A stretch of 64,000 nucleotides of DNA from Dendrolimus kikuchii (lineage: Eukaryota > Arthropoda > Insecta > Lepidoptera > Lasiocampidae). The notes under the pieces were generated by a model. That model saw only the letters and a program-made list of their open reading frames with translations, made no database searches and was not told where the DNA came from. Shown here in pieces: positions 11,855 through 23,275 of the stretch (positions are counted from its first letter, which is position 1; each line of letters opens with the position of its first letter). The position numbers and the translations under genes were made by a program. The stretch lies in the NCBI GenBank assembly GCA_019925095.2, contig CM034398.1, positions 4,913,001 through 4,977,000 on the forward strand, in the 5' to 3' direction.

Positions 11855-12965
11855 ACGATGAATGATACAAATATTTCTAAATATAACAATACCACGAAGT
11901 ATTCAAAGTACAAAATAATTAAAAGTCGAGATTCTTGCGACATATTTTTTGACCGATGCTAGTAAACACCCGTTTCTAGTAATTATGTATTTAATTTTTA
12001 TTGACTAGGTGTTTTCCTACTACGACTAATTGAAGGAATATGCGTTATTTTCAGTGCCTTTAAATACCACTTACCAAAAAGGGATAGGTCAGGCCGTGAT
12101 AATAATACCAAAGATGAAAATATTAAGTTGAACGATGTAAAATGAATATTTCAAAGTACAGTAATATTACTACAATTGGAAATGTAATATATTAAAATTA
12201 GAAATTCTTGCGATGCATTCTAACCAGTTGTAGTAAACAACCGTTAAATTTATATCAGCGTAATTATGTATTTATTTTTTATTGCCTAGGAATTTTTCTG
12301 CTATCGCTACTATTCATGTAAAAATATGCGTTATTTTCAACGCTTTTAAATGCCGCGAACCAAAAAATATGGCATACCTTAGTAATACCACTAAAGAGAA
12401 CAACATTGGGTCGAGTGATATAGAATAAATATTTCTAAGTACAACCATATTACCATAAGTAATATACAGAAAAATTAAAATTAGATACACATTTTTGTGA
12501 TGCATTCCGACCAGTTCTAGTGTACAACTGTTAAATTCATTTCATCATAATTACATATTTATTTTTTGCTGGCTAGGAATTTTCATGCTATCGCTATGTA
12601 TCACTAATGAATTGATAGAATATGCGTCATTTTCAGCGCCTTTTAATGCCGCCTACCAGAAAAGAATATGTCATGCCTTAACAATAGTACTAGAGAGAAT
12701 AACATTAAGTTGAATGATAAAATAATTATTTCTCAGTATATACAACTATTCGAAATATTGAAAAAATTAAATTAGAAATTCTTGCGTCGCATTCTGACCA
12801 GTTCTAGTGAGCTACCGTGAAATTTATGTCATAGTAACTATTATTTATTTTTTATTGACTAGCAATTTTCATGCTATCGCTACTACTAATGAATTGATGG
12901 CATATGCGTTATTTTCAGCGCCTTTAAATGCCGCCTACCAGAGAGCAATTTGTCGTGCCCTTTTT
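11855..12965. repeat. Tandem satellite, ~288-bp period, nearly four copies
   Basis: The anchor ATATGCGTTATTTTCA recurs at about 12038, 12325, 12620 and 12902 (spacings near 286, 296 and 282). Other shared landmarks are TTTATTGACTAGG, AGTTCTAGTGTACAACTGTT-like and GCCTTTAAATGCCGC words. Copies have drifted by small indels, so the array is not recent. Confidence 0.8.
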
Positions 12966-13307
12966 TATTTGAATATCTTACCGGATGAAAGGTCGTTACA
13001 GACATTTAAAAAAATCACATTTCTCAGAACATATCAACTTGTGAGTTAAAATTGTAATAGAATTAGCAACTATGCATTGTATGCGATAAGAAGCGTAGAC
13101 AACAAGGTGAATGATGTTTTTGTAATTTTTGTGTTTGTTTATCGTCCCCGTCAGTGCAAAATTATATAACTGACAAATTCGAAATGTCGAGAAAACCGCG
13201 ATTTTGTACTTATGCAGTTTTGAAATGACAAATGTTTTTTCGACCATAAACAAATTTACTGTAGATCTTTTTATATTTTTTCAAATGAAAGCTATAATTA
13301 TTTATTA

Positions 13308-13803
13308 ATATTGTTACAATTTGGGCCACCTGCATACTTATAGACAAAGCACATTTATTACGTGCCGGCGTTTGAGCTAATAACATTGAAACTGTTTATG
13401 ACTGTCTTCTTTTGTTTACTTTGTGTTTAAAATTTGTAATTAGAAAAACAGTCCATTGTGTATTGTAAATTTTTATGGCAATCATTAGACAGCTGTGTCG
13501 AACTGATTCTAAGAAATTCGATCTACGCGGGCGGGCAGCCATATTGTATCGGTGCAGTATAAAGAAAAAGCCCAATGGAGAGATCGGCAGTCAAGCGATA
13601 ACCAGTAGCGAGACAAGACGTGTGTAAATTCGATAATCTATATAGTGACGGACTTTGCGCGTGTTATTGAATCGCACATTACGTTTGTACTGATTGTGTT
13701 CAGTTATATTTGTACCTGTGTTATACGTGTTTGTATAGTTGTAATAAATTCTATAGCAATTCCAACGGCATTTTAATTCGAGTCCTGTAACTCGTAACAA
13801 TAT
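13308..13803 (+). mobile_element. Solo LTR (488 bp) with ATAT target-site duplication
   Basis: The LTR runs 13312-13799, starting TGTTAC and ending GTAACA (perfect 6-bp inverted ends). It is flanked by ATAT on both sides (13308-13311 and 13800-13803). Inside are a TATA box (TATAAAGAAA near 13558) and a polyadenylation-like AATAAA near 13743, in the order expected for an LTR read on the plus strand. No internal retroelement sequence is adjacent, so it is the product of LTR-LTR recombination. The 4-bp duplication fits Ty3/Gypsy, but the family is unknown. It is unrelated to the LTRs at 44785 and 53319. Confidence 0.75.
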
Positions 13804-13841
13804 TTATTTTTTAATTAATTTTAATCGACTTCAAAGCGTTT

Positions 13842-14340
13842 TTTTATTGCCTGAAGTAGGCAAACAGGCAGACGGCTCACCTGATGGAGAGTGATTAGCG
13901 TTGCCTATGGACGTTTGCAACACCAGGGGTGTCGCCAACGCATTGTCGACGTTTAAGAAATTTTATGATGCCATTCGTAAAAAACCGCATATCGTAGCGC
14001 AATGGAAAAACCGTGGCGGGAAGTTGCCTCCAGATCATTGTTGTACGCGGAATGAAAGTTGAGAACCGTTGCGTAGTTGAGCGTGGGAGTTCAAGGAAAT
14101 GGGTGTTAATATCCCGTCGCTGGCGAGTAAGTAAAAGTGAGGCGTTCGCACCAGATCAAACAATTGCTCGGTACACTCTCCGTTATACAGGCGGTAGGAT
14201 ATGCAGAGAAATGCGAAGTCTCTCCGAAGGCTAAGCGGTTCTAAACCGCCTGTTAATATGGGACCGTCGACGATACGAACGACGCGACGCTGGATATAGT
14301 CGAAATGGTAGTGTGGTAAGCGGGTGCCCCTTTAAATTTT
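13842..14340 (-). mobile_element. Non-LTR retrotransposon, truncated end of ORF plus 3' UTR
   Basis: On the minus strand, from about 14335, a degraded frame encodes LINE C-terminal wording (RRDFAFLCISYRLYNGEC, then LFDLVRTP) seen at the ends of many insect LINE ORFs. A 3' UTR follows, with GGTGTTGCAAACGTCCATAG, GCCGTCTGCCTG and an AATAAAAAAA end. The last ~100 bp match the end of family A retroposons. The frame contains stops and small shifts, so it is inactive. Confidence 0.7.
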
Positions 14341-14561
14341 TTATTGATTCGAAAGGGTATACTCCTGAGGTGGTCTAGTTGTCACCTAATCAGGATCTGA
14401 TAAGTGGATTCCGGGGAAACCGAGAGCAACCCATGTTGAAAAGCACTTAACTCATTGAGAGCAAACTTGTATACGTGTGCCAGCACTATAATTTCTACAG
14501 GCGCTTAATATATTATTTCTAAAGCTATTCAAGTATTCGCGCAAATAAAAAGTATTTTTTT

Positions 14562-14640
14562 TAAGATAAACAAAACCGACTTTAAATAAGTCGGTCCCAA
14601 GTAAAACATAAAACTATAGTATTTTTTTATGTTTTACTTC
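14562..14640. repeat. Hairpin-forming AT-rich sequence
   Basis: AAGTAAAACATAAAA at 14599-14613 pairs perfectly with 14625-14639 around an 11-nt loop. Just before it, CCGACTTTAAATAAGTCGG forms a second small hairpin. It is probably part of a MITE whose ends I could not fix. Confidence 0.5.
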
Positions 14641-14828
14641 TCACTGACTTCAAGATTACAAAAATAATTATTTTTTAGTCCGAGGTAATTTTTTTTTGTG
14701 TAAAATAAAAACTTTTTTAACTTCGCACCGACTTCACGATGTACAAAATATTAGTTTTTGCTTTATAGTTAGTTACTCTTGCTATCGGTTTTTTTGCTAG
14801 ATTTTTTAAAATTAAAATTTAGTCAGTA

Positions 14829-15019
14829 TGAATATTATCGTGTACTAGCAGGTGATGTCAGGAACCTTAAGAACAGACGAGCGTGCATGACAAGAGTTAT
14901 GAATGTCAAAGAAGCAAGTGAGGTGTGTAAGAATAAGTCTAAATGGCGCTCTGTTGTTCTTGCCTACCCCGCAAGGGAACTGGCGTGAAGTTATGTATGT
15001 ATGTATGTGTGAATATTAT
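14829..15019 (+). mobile_element. Family D RTE LINE fragment with target-site duplication
   Basis: The insert 14839-15009 ends in the (TATG)n tail and is bounded by TGAATATTAT at 14829-14838 and 15010-15019. Only the last ~50 codons of the ORF remain. Confidence 0.85.
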
Positions 15020-15473
15020 TTTTATTGTAAATCCCAGATTCGTTGTTACTTTTCTTAAAAATGCAAAATATTTGATAATGAACAAATACTCATATTAATT
15101 ATTTTGATGAATTACATGGACATGTTTAAAATTAGTTCAGCTGCTACGGCATTACTCATTTAATATATTATCTTAAATTATAAATAACTTTATTCCTCTG
15201 CCAGTATATCTCACCTGCATCCCGGTTACAATGCACATTTTTTTTTTTAATACAAATATGATGGGTTATGCAACTAGGGTAAACTCTACCATTGTCACGG
15301 TTATTCAACTCTGAAACTCAAATAAATTACCGCGCATAAAACCGTTAAAACGCAGTTGGATTGTGTGTACAAGTCGAGAAAACTTAAGAAAATATTCCGA
15401 TGGATCACTTTGCCTTCTGTCTATCCCATCTTTATGCTATCCCTCCTATCCTATCCCTTCTATCCCATTTTAA

Positions 15474-15565
15474 AGGCAATTCATTGGCTCCGCTCCTGGT
15501 GTTACAAACATCTTCAACCGTCGGTAAGCACTTTCCGTTAGATGGCCGTCTAAGATAGATGGACC
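15474..15565 (+). mobile_element. Old fragment related to the family A / LINE 3' tail
   Basis: CTGGTGTTACAAACATCTTC, then TAAGCACTTTCCGTTAGATG and GGCCGTC parallel the shared tail of family A and the LINE at 13842, with substantial divergence and no A-tail. Confidence 0.5.
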
Positions 15566-16190
15566 AATCAGGAAGAAGCGAGAGCGAGAGAATGATATAG
15601 GGAAATGGAATAGTGGGAGGGAATAGGGAATATGAGATAGAAGGACGAGAAAGTGTGCCATCGAAATTCTCACTCATTGCCCCAAACAGAATTAGCTCAA
15701 GTTTCTGTTAGTTTCTGTGAGAGCGTAGTATCACACCAGTCGAGCCGGCCCTAAGCTGCAATGAAGACTATGATTCCATCCAGCATGGCTTTATCACGTC
15801 CATTACAAGTGGAAATAGATAAATATTATTATTTCTAGCAAAAGATATATATATGGTGAACTTTTTCAATACACTTGGAGCATAACTCAGTAACAAGGGT
15901 GAATGTAAATCAACGCTGTGAAATCTGCATACCGCCGTGGGTGCCTTCGTTATGCGAAACCATTTGGTACACCTAAATGCAGCTGTGATAGCCCAGATAT
16001 GCATCGCGGTACCGTTTTATGCTAATAAATGATGGATTTTGAAATATTGTAACGAAACTTTGTTAATATTCCAGAATAACTAAATATCATATATTTTCTA
16101 TTTCCGTCTAGAAACATATTTGCGTTTTTGTTCCAGTATCAAACTATTTATTAAGGTTTAAAACAAGGTACAAAATACAAGATAACATAA
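15566..16190. other. No feature identified
   Basis: A G/A-rich stretch (15570-15660) is followed by ordinary sequence. No convincing frame or repeat match. Confidence 0.45.
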
Positions 16191-16195
16191 CTATC

Positions 16196-16508
16196 CGTGC
16201 AGGAACGAAGAATACAATTTCCTGCGGCCGGGCAGCCTGTCGTAAGAGGCGACTAAACAAGCCACAGCCAGGTGGTAGGGCATTTGCCCGACTGGATGGC
16301 TACCACCCCTGGTCTAGAGTATGCCGCCATAACAACCTTGATTTGTGTTCCGGCATTAGTGACCAGGTTCCAGTCTCCCTGAAGAGAGCAGCAGCGCATT
16401 TGTAGCACTTTGGTGTTGCAAATGTTCATAGACGATGGTAACCGCTTTTCATCAAGTGGGCCGTCTGCCTGTCTGCTGAACTCCTGCAATAAAAAAAATA
16501 AAAAAAAG
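16196..16508 (+). mobile_element. Family A retroposon, full length
   Basis: Runs from TCCGTGCAGGAACGAAGAAT to TGCAATAAAAAAAATAAAAA, abutting an L-type LINE tail. Confidence 0.85.
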
Positions 16509-16776
16509 GGTATGTCGTCAGACAATCGCTGTCCACTGCTGGACGTAGGCCGCCCTAAGTCGGCGCCAGTCATCACAGTTCTCTGCCTTCCTCATCCAGC
16601 GCCTACCGGCGATCTTACGCAGGTCATCAGTCTACGGGGCTGAAGGGCGTCCGTCACTGCGTTTACCGAGACGCGGTCTCCATTCCAGGAGCCGTCTGCT
16701 CCATCGGCCATCGGTCCTGGACAAATATCACCGGCCCACTGCCACTTCAACTTGCTAATTTTGCGAGCTATAGAGA
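16509..16776 (-). mobile_element. Family L RTE-like LINE, 3' end
   Basis: The minus strand encodes a degraded KLKWQWAG...RTDG-type LINE C-terminus (here with shifts), ending in the GGCCTACGTCCAGCAGTGGA tail and TCTGACGACATACC. A second copy, rearranged by inversion, is at 19605-19880. Confidence 0.75.
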
Positions 16777-16912
16777 ATTGAATAGAATAGAATATACTTT
16801 ATTGCACACAATGTTACAAAATAAATTCGTACACACAATCGTAATGATAAGTACAATGGGCGGTCTTATCGGTGGGAGCGATTTCTTCCAGACAACCTTT
16901 GGATGGACAGAA
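16777..16912 (-). mobile_element. Family I LINE tail
   Basis: On the minus strand: GGTTGTCTGGAAGAAATCGC, then a body ending TGTGCAATAAAGTATATTC and a short TATTC repeat. It is the best-preserved family I copy on this strand. Confidence 0.7.
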
Positions 16913-19008
16913 ACTCGGTATGGAAGGGGGTAGGTATGCAATAGATATAATATACTAATATATATGTAAATATAAAGGAAAATGTTACTAAATTATATTG
17001 TAAACATACATATTTATCTAAATAGCTATGTCGATTACCTTGGTTCTCTTACGGATATCATAAGGGTAAAAGGCCTGCAATTTTTTAAAAAGACTAAAAA
17101 ATGTTTACTTATTCCGTTGGCTAAGCGACCCACCGTGTCTTGGCGTCCAAAACGAGAAAACGTCATTTCTACCTATCTTCCCTTACTGCTATCCCCGAGC
17201 GGTAGAGACGTGATGACACCTCTTTCTATTAGAAAACAGCAGTTTAGCTTCGCACTAAAAACTTTAAGATATTCACTATTGAAAATATAGACATCAAAGA
17301 GTACATGCATTTAAACTGACATCAATGCACTACTATTAAACATTTTAGCTTCTGAAAAGAGCTACTCTATGCATTAATTAAGGGTTTATAATTAAAGCCT
17401 TGGTGTCAGCTTTAATTTTCTTGACGGATACATTTTACCCTGTCATGCCTTGCGAGTGTATATTATGTACAAAGTAAATGTCAAGATTCTTTATGGATAT
17501 GATAGACCGTATTCTTTTTCGATTCGAAACCATCCAAGCATCGATGTAATTTCTGTGAAATTATCTTGTTAAATGCTTTACGCCCTTTTGTGGGAACGTG
17601 GCGCTGACTACCGCCCTCTGGTCAGTTCTCGCCTTAATCTACCCGCTTTATTTACTCAAGCGTGTTGTTACGCCACCCATTATACAAAAGCATGTAATTG
17701 CCCACTTCATTTTGATATTCAACACACTTTAACAGAAAATATTTACATTGCATTACATTATAATAGTTAGCTGTTTCGGAAGGGTCTGTTGTGTAATGTT
17801 TAAAACTATACCTATACATTGTTTTTTCTTGGAAGATCATTTTCGTACATTAAAAACAAGATTTTTGCAGTAAAGTACTACACTATTTATGGCCGTTTCC
17901 TATATCTTACTGACCGTTCATTTAGATTACACTTTATTTCACTTTAAATATATAAACAGTAAACACAATTTCATTCATCATTTTTATACTTCACTTTAAC
18001 CTCTACAGATACACAAATCATGGTCGAAGAATCGATTACAACAAACACTAACCGTTTTTTTTTAAATTTTTGTGCTAAAAGCACCACCACCCGTTGACTT
18101 TTATAAACGATCGGTATCTCAAGTGGCGCCATCTTTAAACAGCGAATGTTTGCGGAATCAATGTTTTTATAACAATACAACTACTTATTTTCACAACTGT
18201 CAAAGTTATAAATTCCATACAATGACATATAATCTATTAAATTATGGCATTTATATTAGTAATTACAACAACTATAGACTATATACTATATATATATATA
18301 TAGACATAAACTTTAAATACATATTAGTTGCCATATATTTTTTGAGATTCCAACCAAAGCAAAATTTAAAAAACATATAACATATCTCTTTTATAAAGAT
18401 GTAGGTAATTTATTTATCCTGTTTTGATAAAAATTTAAAGAGTAAAATTTGAATAACTTCGAAATGATTTGATAAAAAAATCTTAATTTAAAATAACTAC
18501 AGAAAAATTACGAAAAACCACGTTACGTCTCATATCGTGAAGATTTATAATAATATTTTTGGTAAGTTATGGATCAGTAATTAGTTACAAAAATTAGTTT
18601 TAATTGCACCCCATTTTTAACCTTATGCGGCAACAGTAGCCTTAATTGCGCATAAACAACAATGTTGCAAGTTAAAAAAAGAATCCGTTTTATGATTATG
18701 TTAACACCGTTTCCACTGCTCGTTTAATGCGTTGCTATATATTGTACAATAGTTCCAGGAGATGACGAGGGTAAATGCCTTGGATTCGGCCGATCGTAAC
18801 GTTTTCTTCTAAATGAGGACTAGGTAGTTATAATGTTATTTCTGAAAATAGCTCGATCTTTATCAGTCTCTTTGTGAAAGAGAGTGACAGTTGCTGTTTA
18901 TGGACGGGGAAAAATACAGTAAATCAAAGATGGTGGTTATAATTTTCTTTAGAAAGGTAGAAGCCATCTTGTTTAGGGGCTGGGCAAATATTCAACAACT
19001 TTTTTATC
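16913..19008. other. 2.1 kb with no identified feature
   Basis: Open frames of up to about 100 codons (for example 16982-17290 and 18072-18380) are AT-rich, start at arbitrary positions and resemble nothing I know. A short TA run is at about 18290-18302. Confidence 0.45.
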
Positions 19009-19206
19009 GGTGCAGGAACGGAGAAAGAGTACTAATGATTGAGACCGGGCGGCCTGTCATAAAAGGCGCCATAACAACCCATTGCCAGGTGGTAGGGTAA
19101 TTGCCTGTCTGAATGGCTATCTATCACCTTTGGTGTAGAGCACGCCAACATGACATGTTTGAGTTGTACAACGGCACCAGTGACTATGTTCCATAGTCTC
19201 ATAGTT
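19009..19206 (+). mobile_element. Family A retroposon, diverged and tail-less
   Basis: Begins GGTGCAGGAACGGAGAAAGA and follows the family for ~200 bp with many substitutions, then stops before the shared tail, 20 bp from an oppositely oriented copy. Confidence 0.65.
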
Positions 19207-19225
19207 AAGACATTTTTAACCCGCT

Positions 19226-19548
19226 TTTTTTTAATTTTTTTTTATTGCAGGAGTTCAGCAGACAGGCAGACGGCCCACTTGATGGAACGCGGTTACCATC
19301 GCCTATGGACATTTGTAACACCAAAGGTGCTAGAAATGCGCTGCTGCTCTCTTAAGGGAGACTGGAGCCTGGTCACTAATGCCGGAACACAACACAAGGT
19401 TGTTATGGCGGCATACTCTAGACCTGGGGTGGTCGCCATCCAGTCGAGCAAATGCCCTACCACCTGGCTGTGGGTTGTTTTGTCGCCTCTTACGACAGGC
19501 CGCCAGGCCGCAGGAAATTGTATTCTTTCTCCGTTCCTGCACGGATGA
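19226..19548 (-). mobile_element. Family A retroposon, full length
   Basis: On the minus strand it runs from ATCCGTGCAGGAACGGAGAA to TGCAATAAAAAAAAATT. With the preceding diverged copy it forms an inverted pair that could fold in RNA. Confidence 0.85.
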
Positions 19549-19560
19549 AAGCTTAGGGGC

Positions 19561-19950
19561 TGAATTTCGAAATTCTAATTCAAAAGTTTTTGTTTTGATT
19601 TTATGATCATCCGATTTCCTCAGCCAGCGCCTACCGGCGACTTTGCATAGGTCGTCGGTCCATCGGGCTGGAGGGCGTCCGACACTAAGTTTACCGAGAC
19701 GCGGTCTCCACTCCAGGACTCGTTTGCTCCATCGGCCATCGGTCCTGCGGCAGATGTGACCGGCCCACTGCCACTTCAACTTGCTAATTTTGCGAGCTAT
19801 GTAGGACAGGGATGAGTGGCGCCGTCTTGGGGAGGCCTACGTCCAGCAGTGGACTGCAAATGGCTGACGACGATTATGACCTTCAAAAAGAATTTTGAAG
19901 ATCATACATATAAGTTCAAATTTAATTTTACTTTCGAGGCTACGTTCCAG
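19561..19950 (+). mobile_element. Family E repeat split by a LINE insertion
   Basis: The family E start (AATTCTAATTCAAAAGTTTT, 19561-19604) and its continuation (AATTTTGAAGATCATACATA, from about 19885) are separated by family L LINE sequence, showing a nested insertion. Confidence 0.6.
19605..19880 (+). mobile_element. Family L RTE-like LINE with 5' inversion
   Basis: The last ~75 bp (19803-19880, plus strand) are the LINE tail with GGCCTACGTCCAGCAGTGGA and TGACGACGATTATGAC. The preceding ~190 bp (19612-19800) are the adjoining upstream coding part in the opposite orientation: the minus strand reads KWQWAGHICRRTDGRWSKRV, then a GRPPARWTDDL segment. Inverted 5' part plus direct 3' part is the signature of twin priming during LINE insertion. 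Confidence 0.7.
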
Positions 19951-20247
19951 AAGGGACTGACAACGACCACGTTCAAGACATCACGACCGCGATTTTTCCC
20001 GTTCCACTTGCTTGCGGACGCCACAATCATAAACTGTACTGGAAAGGATTATGGGCCGTTGATGTCATAAACGTTAAAATACACAAATGTCATTGGTTGA
20101 TTTGAAAATCGCGCTTTTTTCAATGTCAAGAGATATAATTAATGCTCTGTGATCAACTTCTTTGTGCGCATCTACGATGTAGAAAGAACCCACGTGCTCA
20201 TTTTCACGGTCATAGCCTTAGTAGCTTGGGCTGTGAGTTATGTCAGT

Positions 20248-20566
20248 GAGGTTTTTTTTAATAGCGTGAGTTCAGTAGACAGGCAGACGGCCCACCTGAT
20301 TAAATACGGTTTCCATCGCCTATGGACATTTGTAACACCAAAGGCGCTACCAATGTGCAGCCGCTCTGTAAATCCCGAGACTAACCTATACATTCATGCC
20401 GGAACACAACTGAAGGTTTTTATGGCGGCATATTTTAGATCAGGGGTGGTAGCCATCCAGACGGGCGAATACCCTACCACCTGGCTGTGAGTTGTTTTAG
20501 CCGCCTCTTACGACAGGCCGCCCGGCCGCAGGTAATTGTATTCTTTCTCCGTTCCTGCACAGAAAA
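20248..20566 (-). mobile_element. Family A retroposon, full length, diverged
   Basis: On the minus strand it starts TGTGCAGGAACGGAGAAAGA and ends near the GAACTCACGCTATTAAAAAA tail. Several internal differences (for example in the CCTATACATTCATGCCGG region) make it an older copy. Confidence 0.8.
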
Positions 20567-21383
20567 AGTCAAGTAATTATAGTTAAAAAGAAATTGATAA
20601 AAATATAGTAGTACAATATGTTATAGCATATAAGAGTAATAATATATAATATTTTTAAGATTGTATCCTATAGATAAGAAATAAAGGATACACAAATTTA
20701 ACCGCAAAAAAATAATTAAATAAGCTTTTTTAAAAAGGTTTCTAAATATAAGCTTTTGAGATCCTGGATATCATGTAGCCGCAGAGTGCTAGCCAAGACA
20801 AGTAAAACGAGCCCAAACACGACGGGTCTATCGTGTTTAGTACAGGAGTTCCTACGACCACTTGCCGACTCCATCATCAGATCAGCTCCATGGTACCATA
20901 TTATTGCATTGTCACGCGATATATATATATGTGCAAAATTTCAGCTCAATCGGAAACCGGGAAGTTGGTCAAATTTAACTTGCAAGATTCCATCGAACTT
21001 ACATACATACTGACATACATCCATACATAAGTACATCCATTGCAAGTTAAATAAAAGTTTGTAAAAAAAAACAAATACAAAATACACAAAAGTTCTGACA
21101 AACAGTAAGGAGAAGAGGAGGACCAAAAATAATAACTTCCACGAATAGACGTGTAGTAATGTAACGGAGATGCATTACAACAGCAAGGCTGATAAATGCT
21201 TATAATTAGCGCAAATTCTTTAATAACTTTGAACTGATAGCAATTAAGTAATGAATCTTATACACACATATCGATGTTTCATTAAAAACTAATAAAGCGA
21301 AATTAAAATGCCTACAAGTACTGACATTTCAATGTAATACATACATATTATACGTCCGTTTATTTCTCTTTCTATATTGAACT
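20567..21383. other. No feature identified
   Basis: Around 20870-21010 the wording (CAGCTCCATGGTACCATATT, AAATTTCAGCTCAATCGGAA) resembles common lepidopteran repeat consensus, but I could not define its ends. Confidence 0.4.
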
Positions 21384-21582
21384 AGCTGTGCCCGAGATGT
21401 CTTCACATTCTTCATTGGTGCTTCGCTACTATTGATCTTAGCGTGATGATATCTAGCGTATAGCCTTCTTCGATAAACGGGCTATCTAACACTGAAAGAA
21501 TTTTTCAAATCAGACCAGTAGTTCCTGAGATTAGCGCATTCAATCAAACAAGCAAACTCTTCAGCTTTATATATTAGTATAA
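21384..21582 (-). mobile_element. Family G fragment
   Basis: ACTAGCTGTGCCCGAGATGT at the left is the reverse complement of the usual family end (...CAGCTAGT). The AGACCAGTAGTTCCTGAGAT and TATATATTAGTATAAGA words match the opposite end. Confidence 0.6.
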
Positions 21583-21687
21583 GATGTTACTTTGAAATAT
21601 TTATTAAAAAAATCATAAAGTTAACAAAATAGATATTTTGTTTATTTAAGTATGCATTACAATTTATTAATTAAGTAGTTTTAAAAG

Positions 21688-22139
21688 GATATGCCCGCGA
21701 CTTCGTCCACGCTTGACTTGAAATTGGAATCCCTGGACACAAAGTATCGCAGCATTTAAAAAACAATGCATGTGTTTTAGTGGACACTGTGTCGGAATTG
21801 GCTCACATTTATGCACCCGAATCTCTTCAAACCGCTCCCGGGAAAATTCCCGCGAGATTCCCGGTATAAAAATATCACATATTTTATTACATAAAATTTG
21901 CTATCGATCAGTAACAAATCGTCATTGAAAATCGATTTTTTTTTCCAATCGGACCATTTCAAATAATTTCCGTTTTTCTCAGAATTGAAATTTCACATAA
22001 AAAAATTAAACAACATTATTAATCACAATCAAATAATATATATAGCCCATGTCACTTAAGAATAATGTAACTTTCTACTGGTGAAATTTTTTCTAAATCA
22101 CAAACTCACAAACTTTACATCTTTATACATAATATTAGA
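21688..22139 (-). mobile_element. Family G element, ~450 bp
   Basis: GCCCGCGACTTCGTCCACGC at the left and CATAATATTAGATA at the right match the two ends of this family read on the minus strand. The interior shares CTTTCTACTGGTGAAATTTT wording with 56606-56772. Confidence 0.6.
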
Positions 22140-22149
22140 TACACGCGTT

Positions 22150-22290
22150 GTTCTTATGGTGGGGCCTTATCTGGGGTAATGTTACAGATATTAGCCGTTT
22201 CACGCAGGTATGGCAATAGGTGTAATACGTTCATTCTGTTGCGATATTGTTTTTAATTGTTAATGACGTTACATATTGGCAGATATCGTA
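22150..22290. mobile_element. Family H MITE-like fragment
   Basis: GGGGCCTTATCTGGGGTAAT, GCCGTTTCACGCAGGTATGG and a GTTAATGACGTTA end recur at 55960-56107 and, in rearranged form, at 33252-33475. No coding content. Confidence 0.45.
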
Positions 22291-22505
22291 TATATATAGT
22301 CAATGTAGCTACTAGTTACCAGCGTTATTTTAACTCTATGAATAAGACGCATTCGGCGACAGTCAATAATAACTGTAATAAGCAAGGCCCCCGCCTCCGT
22401 GCTTGCCTTCGCCAGCCGGCACGGAGTGGAGATCGCTAGAGCTCAGACTAAAGCTCCGGGGTGGAAGTGATAAATGGCATCACGTCAGAAGTAGCCTCGG
22501 TGAAC

Positions 22506-23275
22506 CTGCAGCCCACATCTCTACACCCCTTAGCCACTCACACCCATGTTGCCCCTGTCTTCTATGGCATTTTTTGGGGCCCATGTAGGGAGTGGCGAGT
22601 CACCGTCTGCCCATTTTTCCATGTTCCCTGAACAATGCGACGGGCAGACGCCATAGTTCCCATATTCCCAGACTCCTAGTACCACTAGCAGTTCACCCCA
22701 ATAGCCCGGTACTGTTTGTCCTCATTTCCCACAATAGTCCTATACTGGTCGGGGCTTGTCCTTGGGTGTATTATCATATGGTGTAGACAAGGATAATCGC
22801 CGGCCAGTGTCACGCCATATTTACATTAAATTTCTCAAGGGGCCTCTACGTGTTGGCCTTCCCATGGCCCCACGCAAGCCCTCGAAATGTCCGGGCCTTT
22901 TTTATGGCCCATGATTTCCAAAGACATACATACTTTAATATAACCTGCAGCCCACCTCTCGACACTCCTTAGCCACTCACACCCATGTTGCCCCTGTCTT
23001 CTATGGCATTTTTTGGGGCCTATGCAGGGAGTGGCGAGTCACCATCTGCCCATTTTTCCATATTCCCTGAACATTGCGACGGGCAAACGCCATAGTCCCC
23101 ATATTCCCAGACTCCTAGTACCACTAGCAGTTCACCCCAATAGCCCGTTACTTTTTGTCCTCATTTCCCACAATAGTCCTATACTGGTCGGGGCTTGTCC
23201 TTGCGTGCATACTATATGATGTAGACAGGGACAATCGCCGGTCAGTGTCACGCCACATTTTATTTAAAGACTTTA
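22506..23275 (+). repeat. Tandem duplication, 440-bp unit, second copy internally deleted
   Basis: CCTGCAGCCCACATCTCTAC (22506) and CCTGCAGCCCACCTCTCGAC (22946) begin two copies that match for ~310 bp. The first then has ~130 bp (GGGGCCTCTACGTGTTGGCC onwards) missing from the second. Parallel 64- and 68-codon frames in the copies are not supported as genes. Confidence 0.75.

Noticed and set aside
11855..12965. CRISPR-like array
   Set aside because: Units are ~288 bp, diverged along their full length and have no repeat-spacer pattern; eukaryotic satellite instead.
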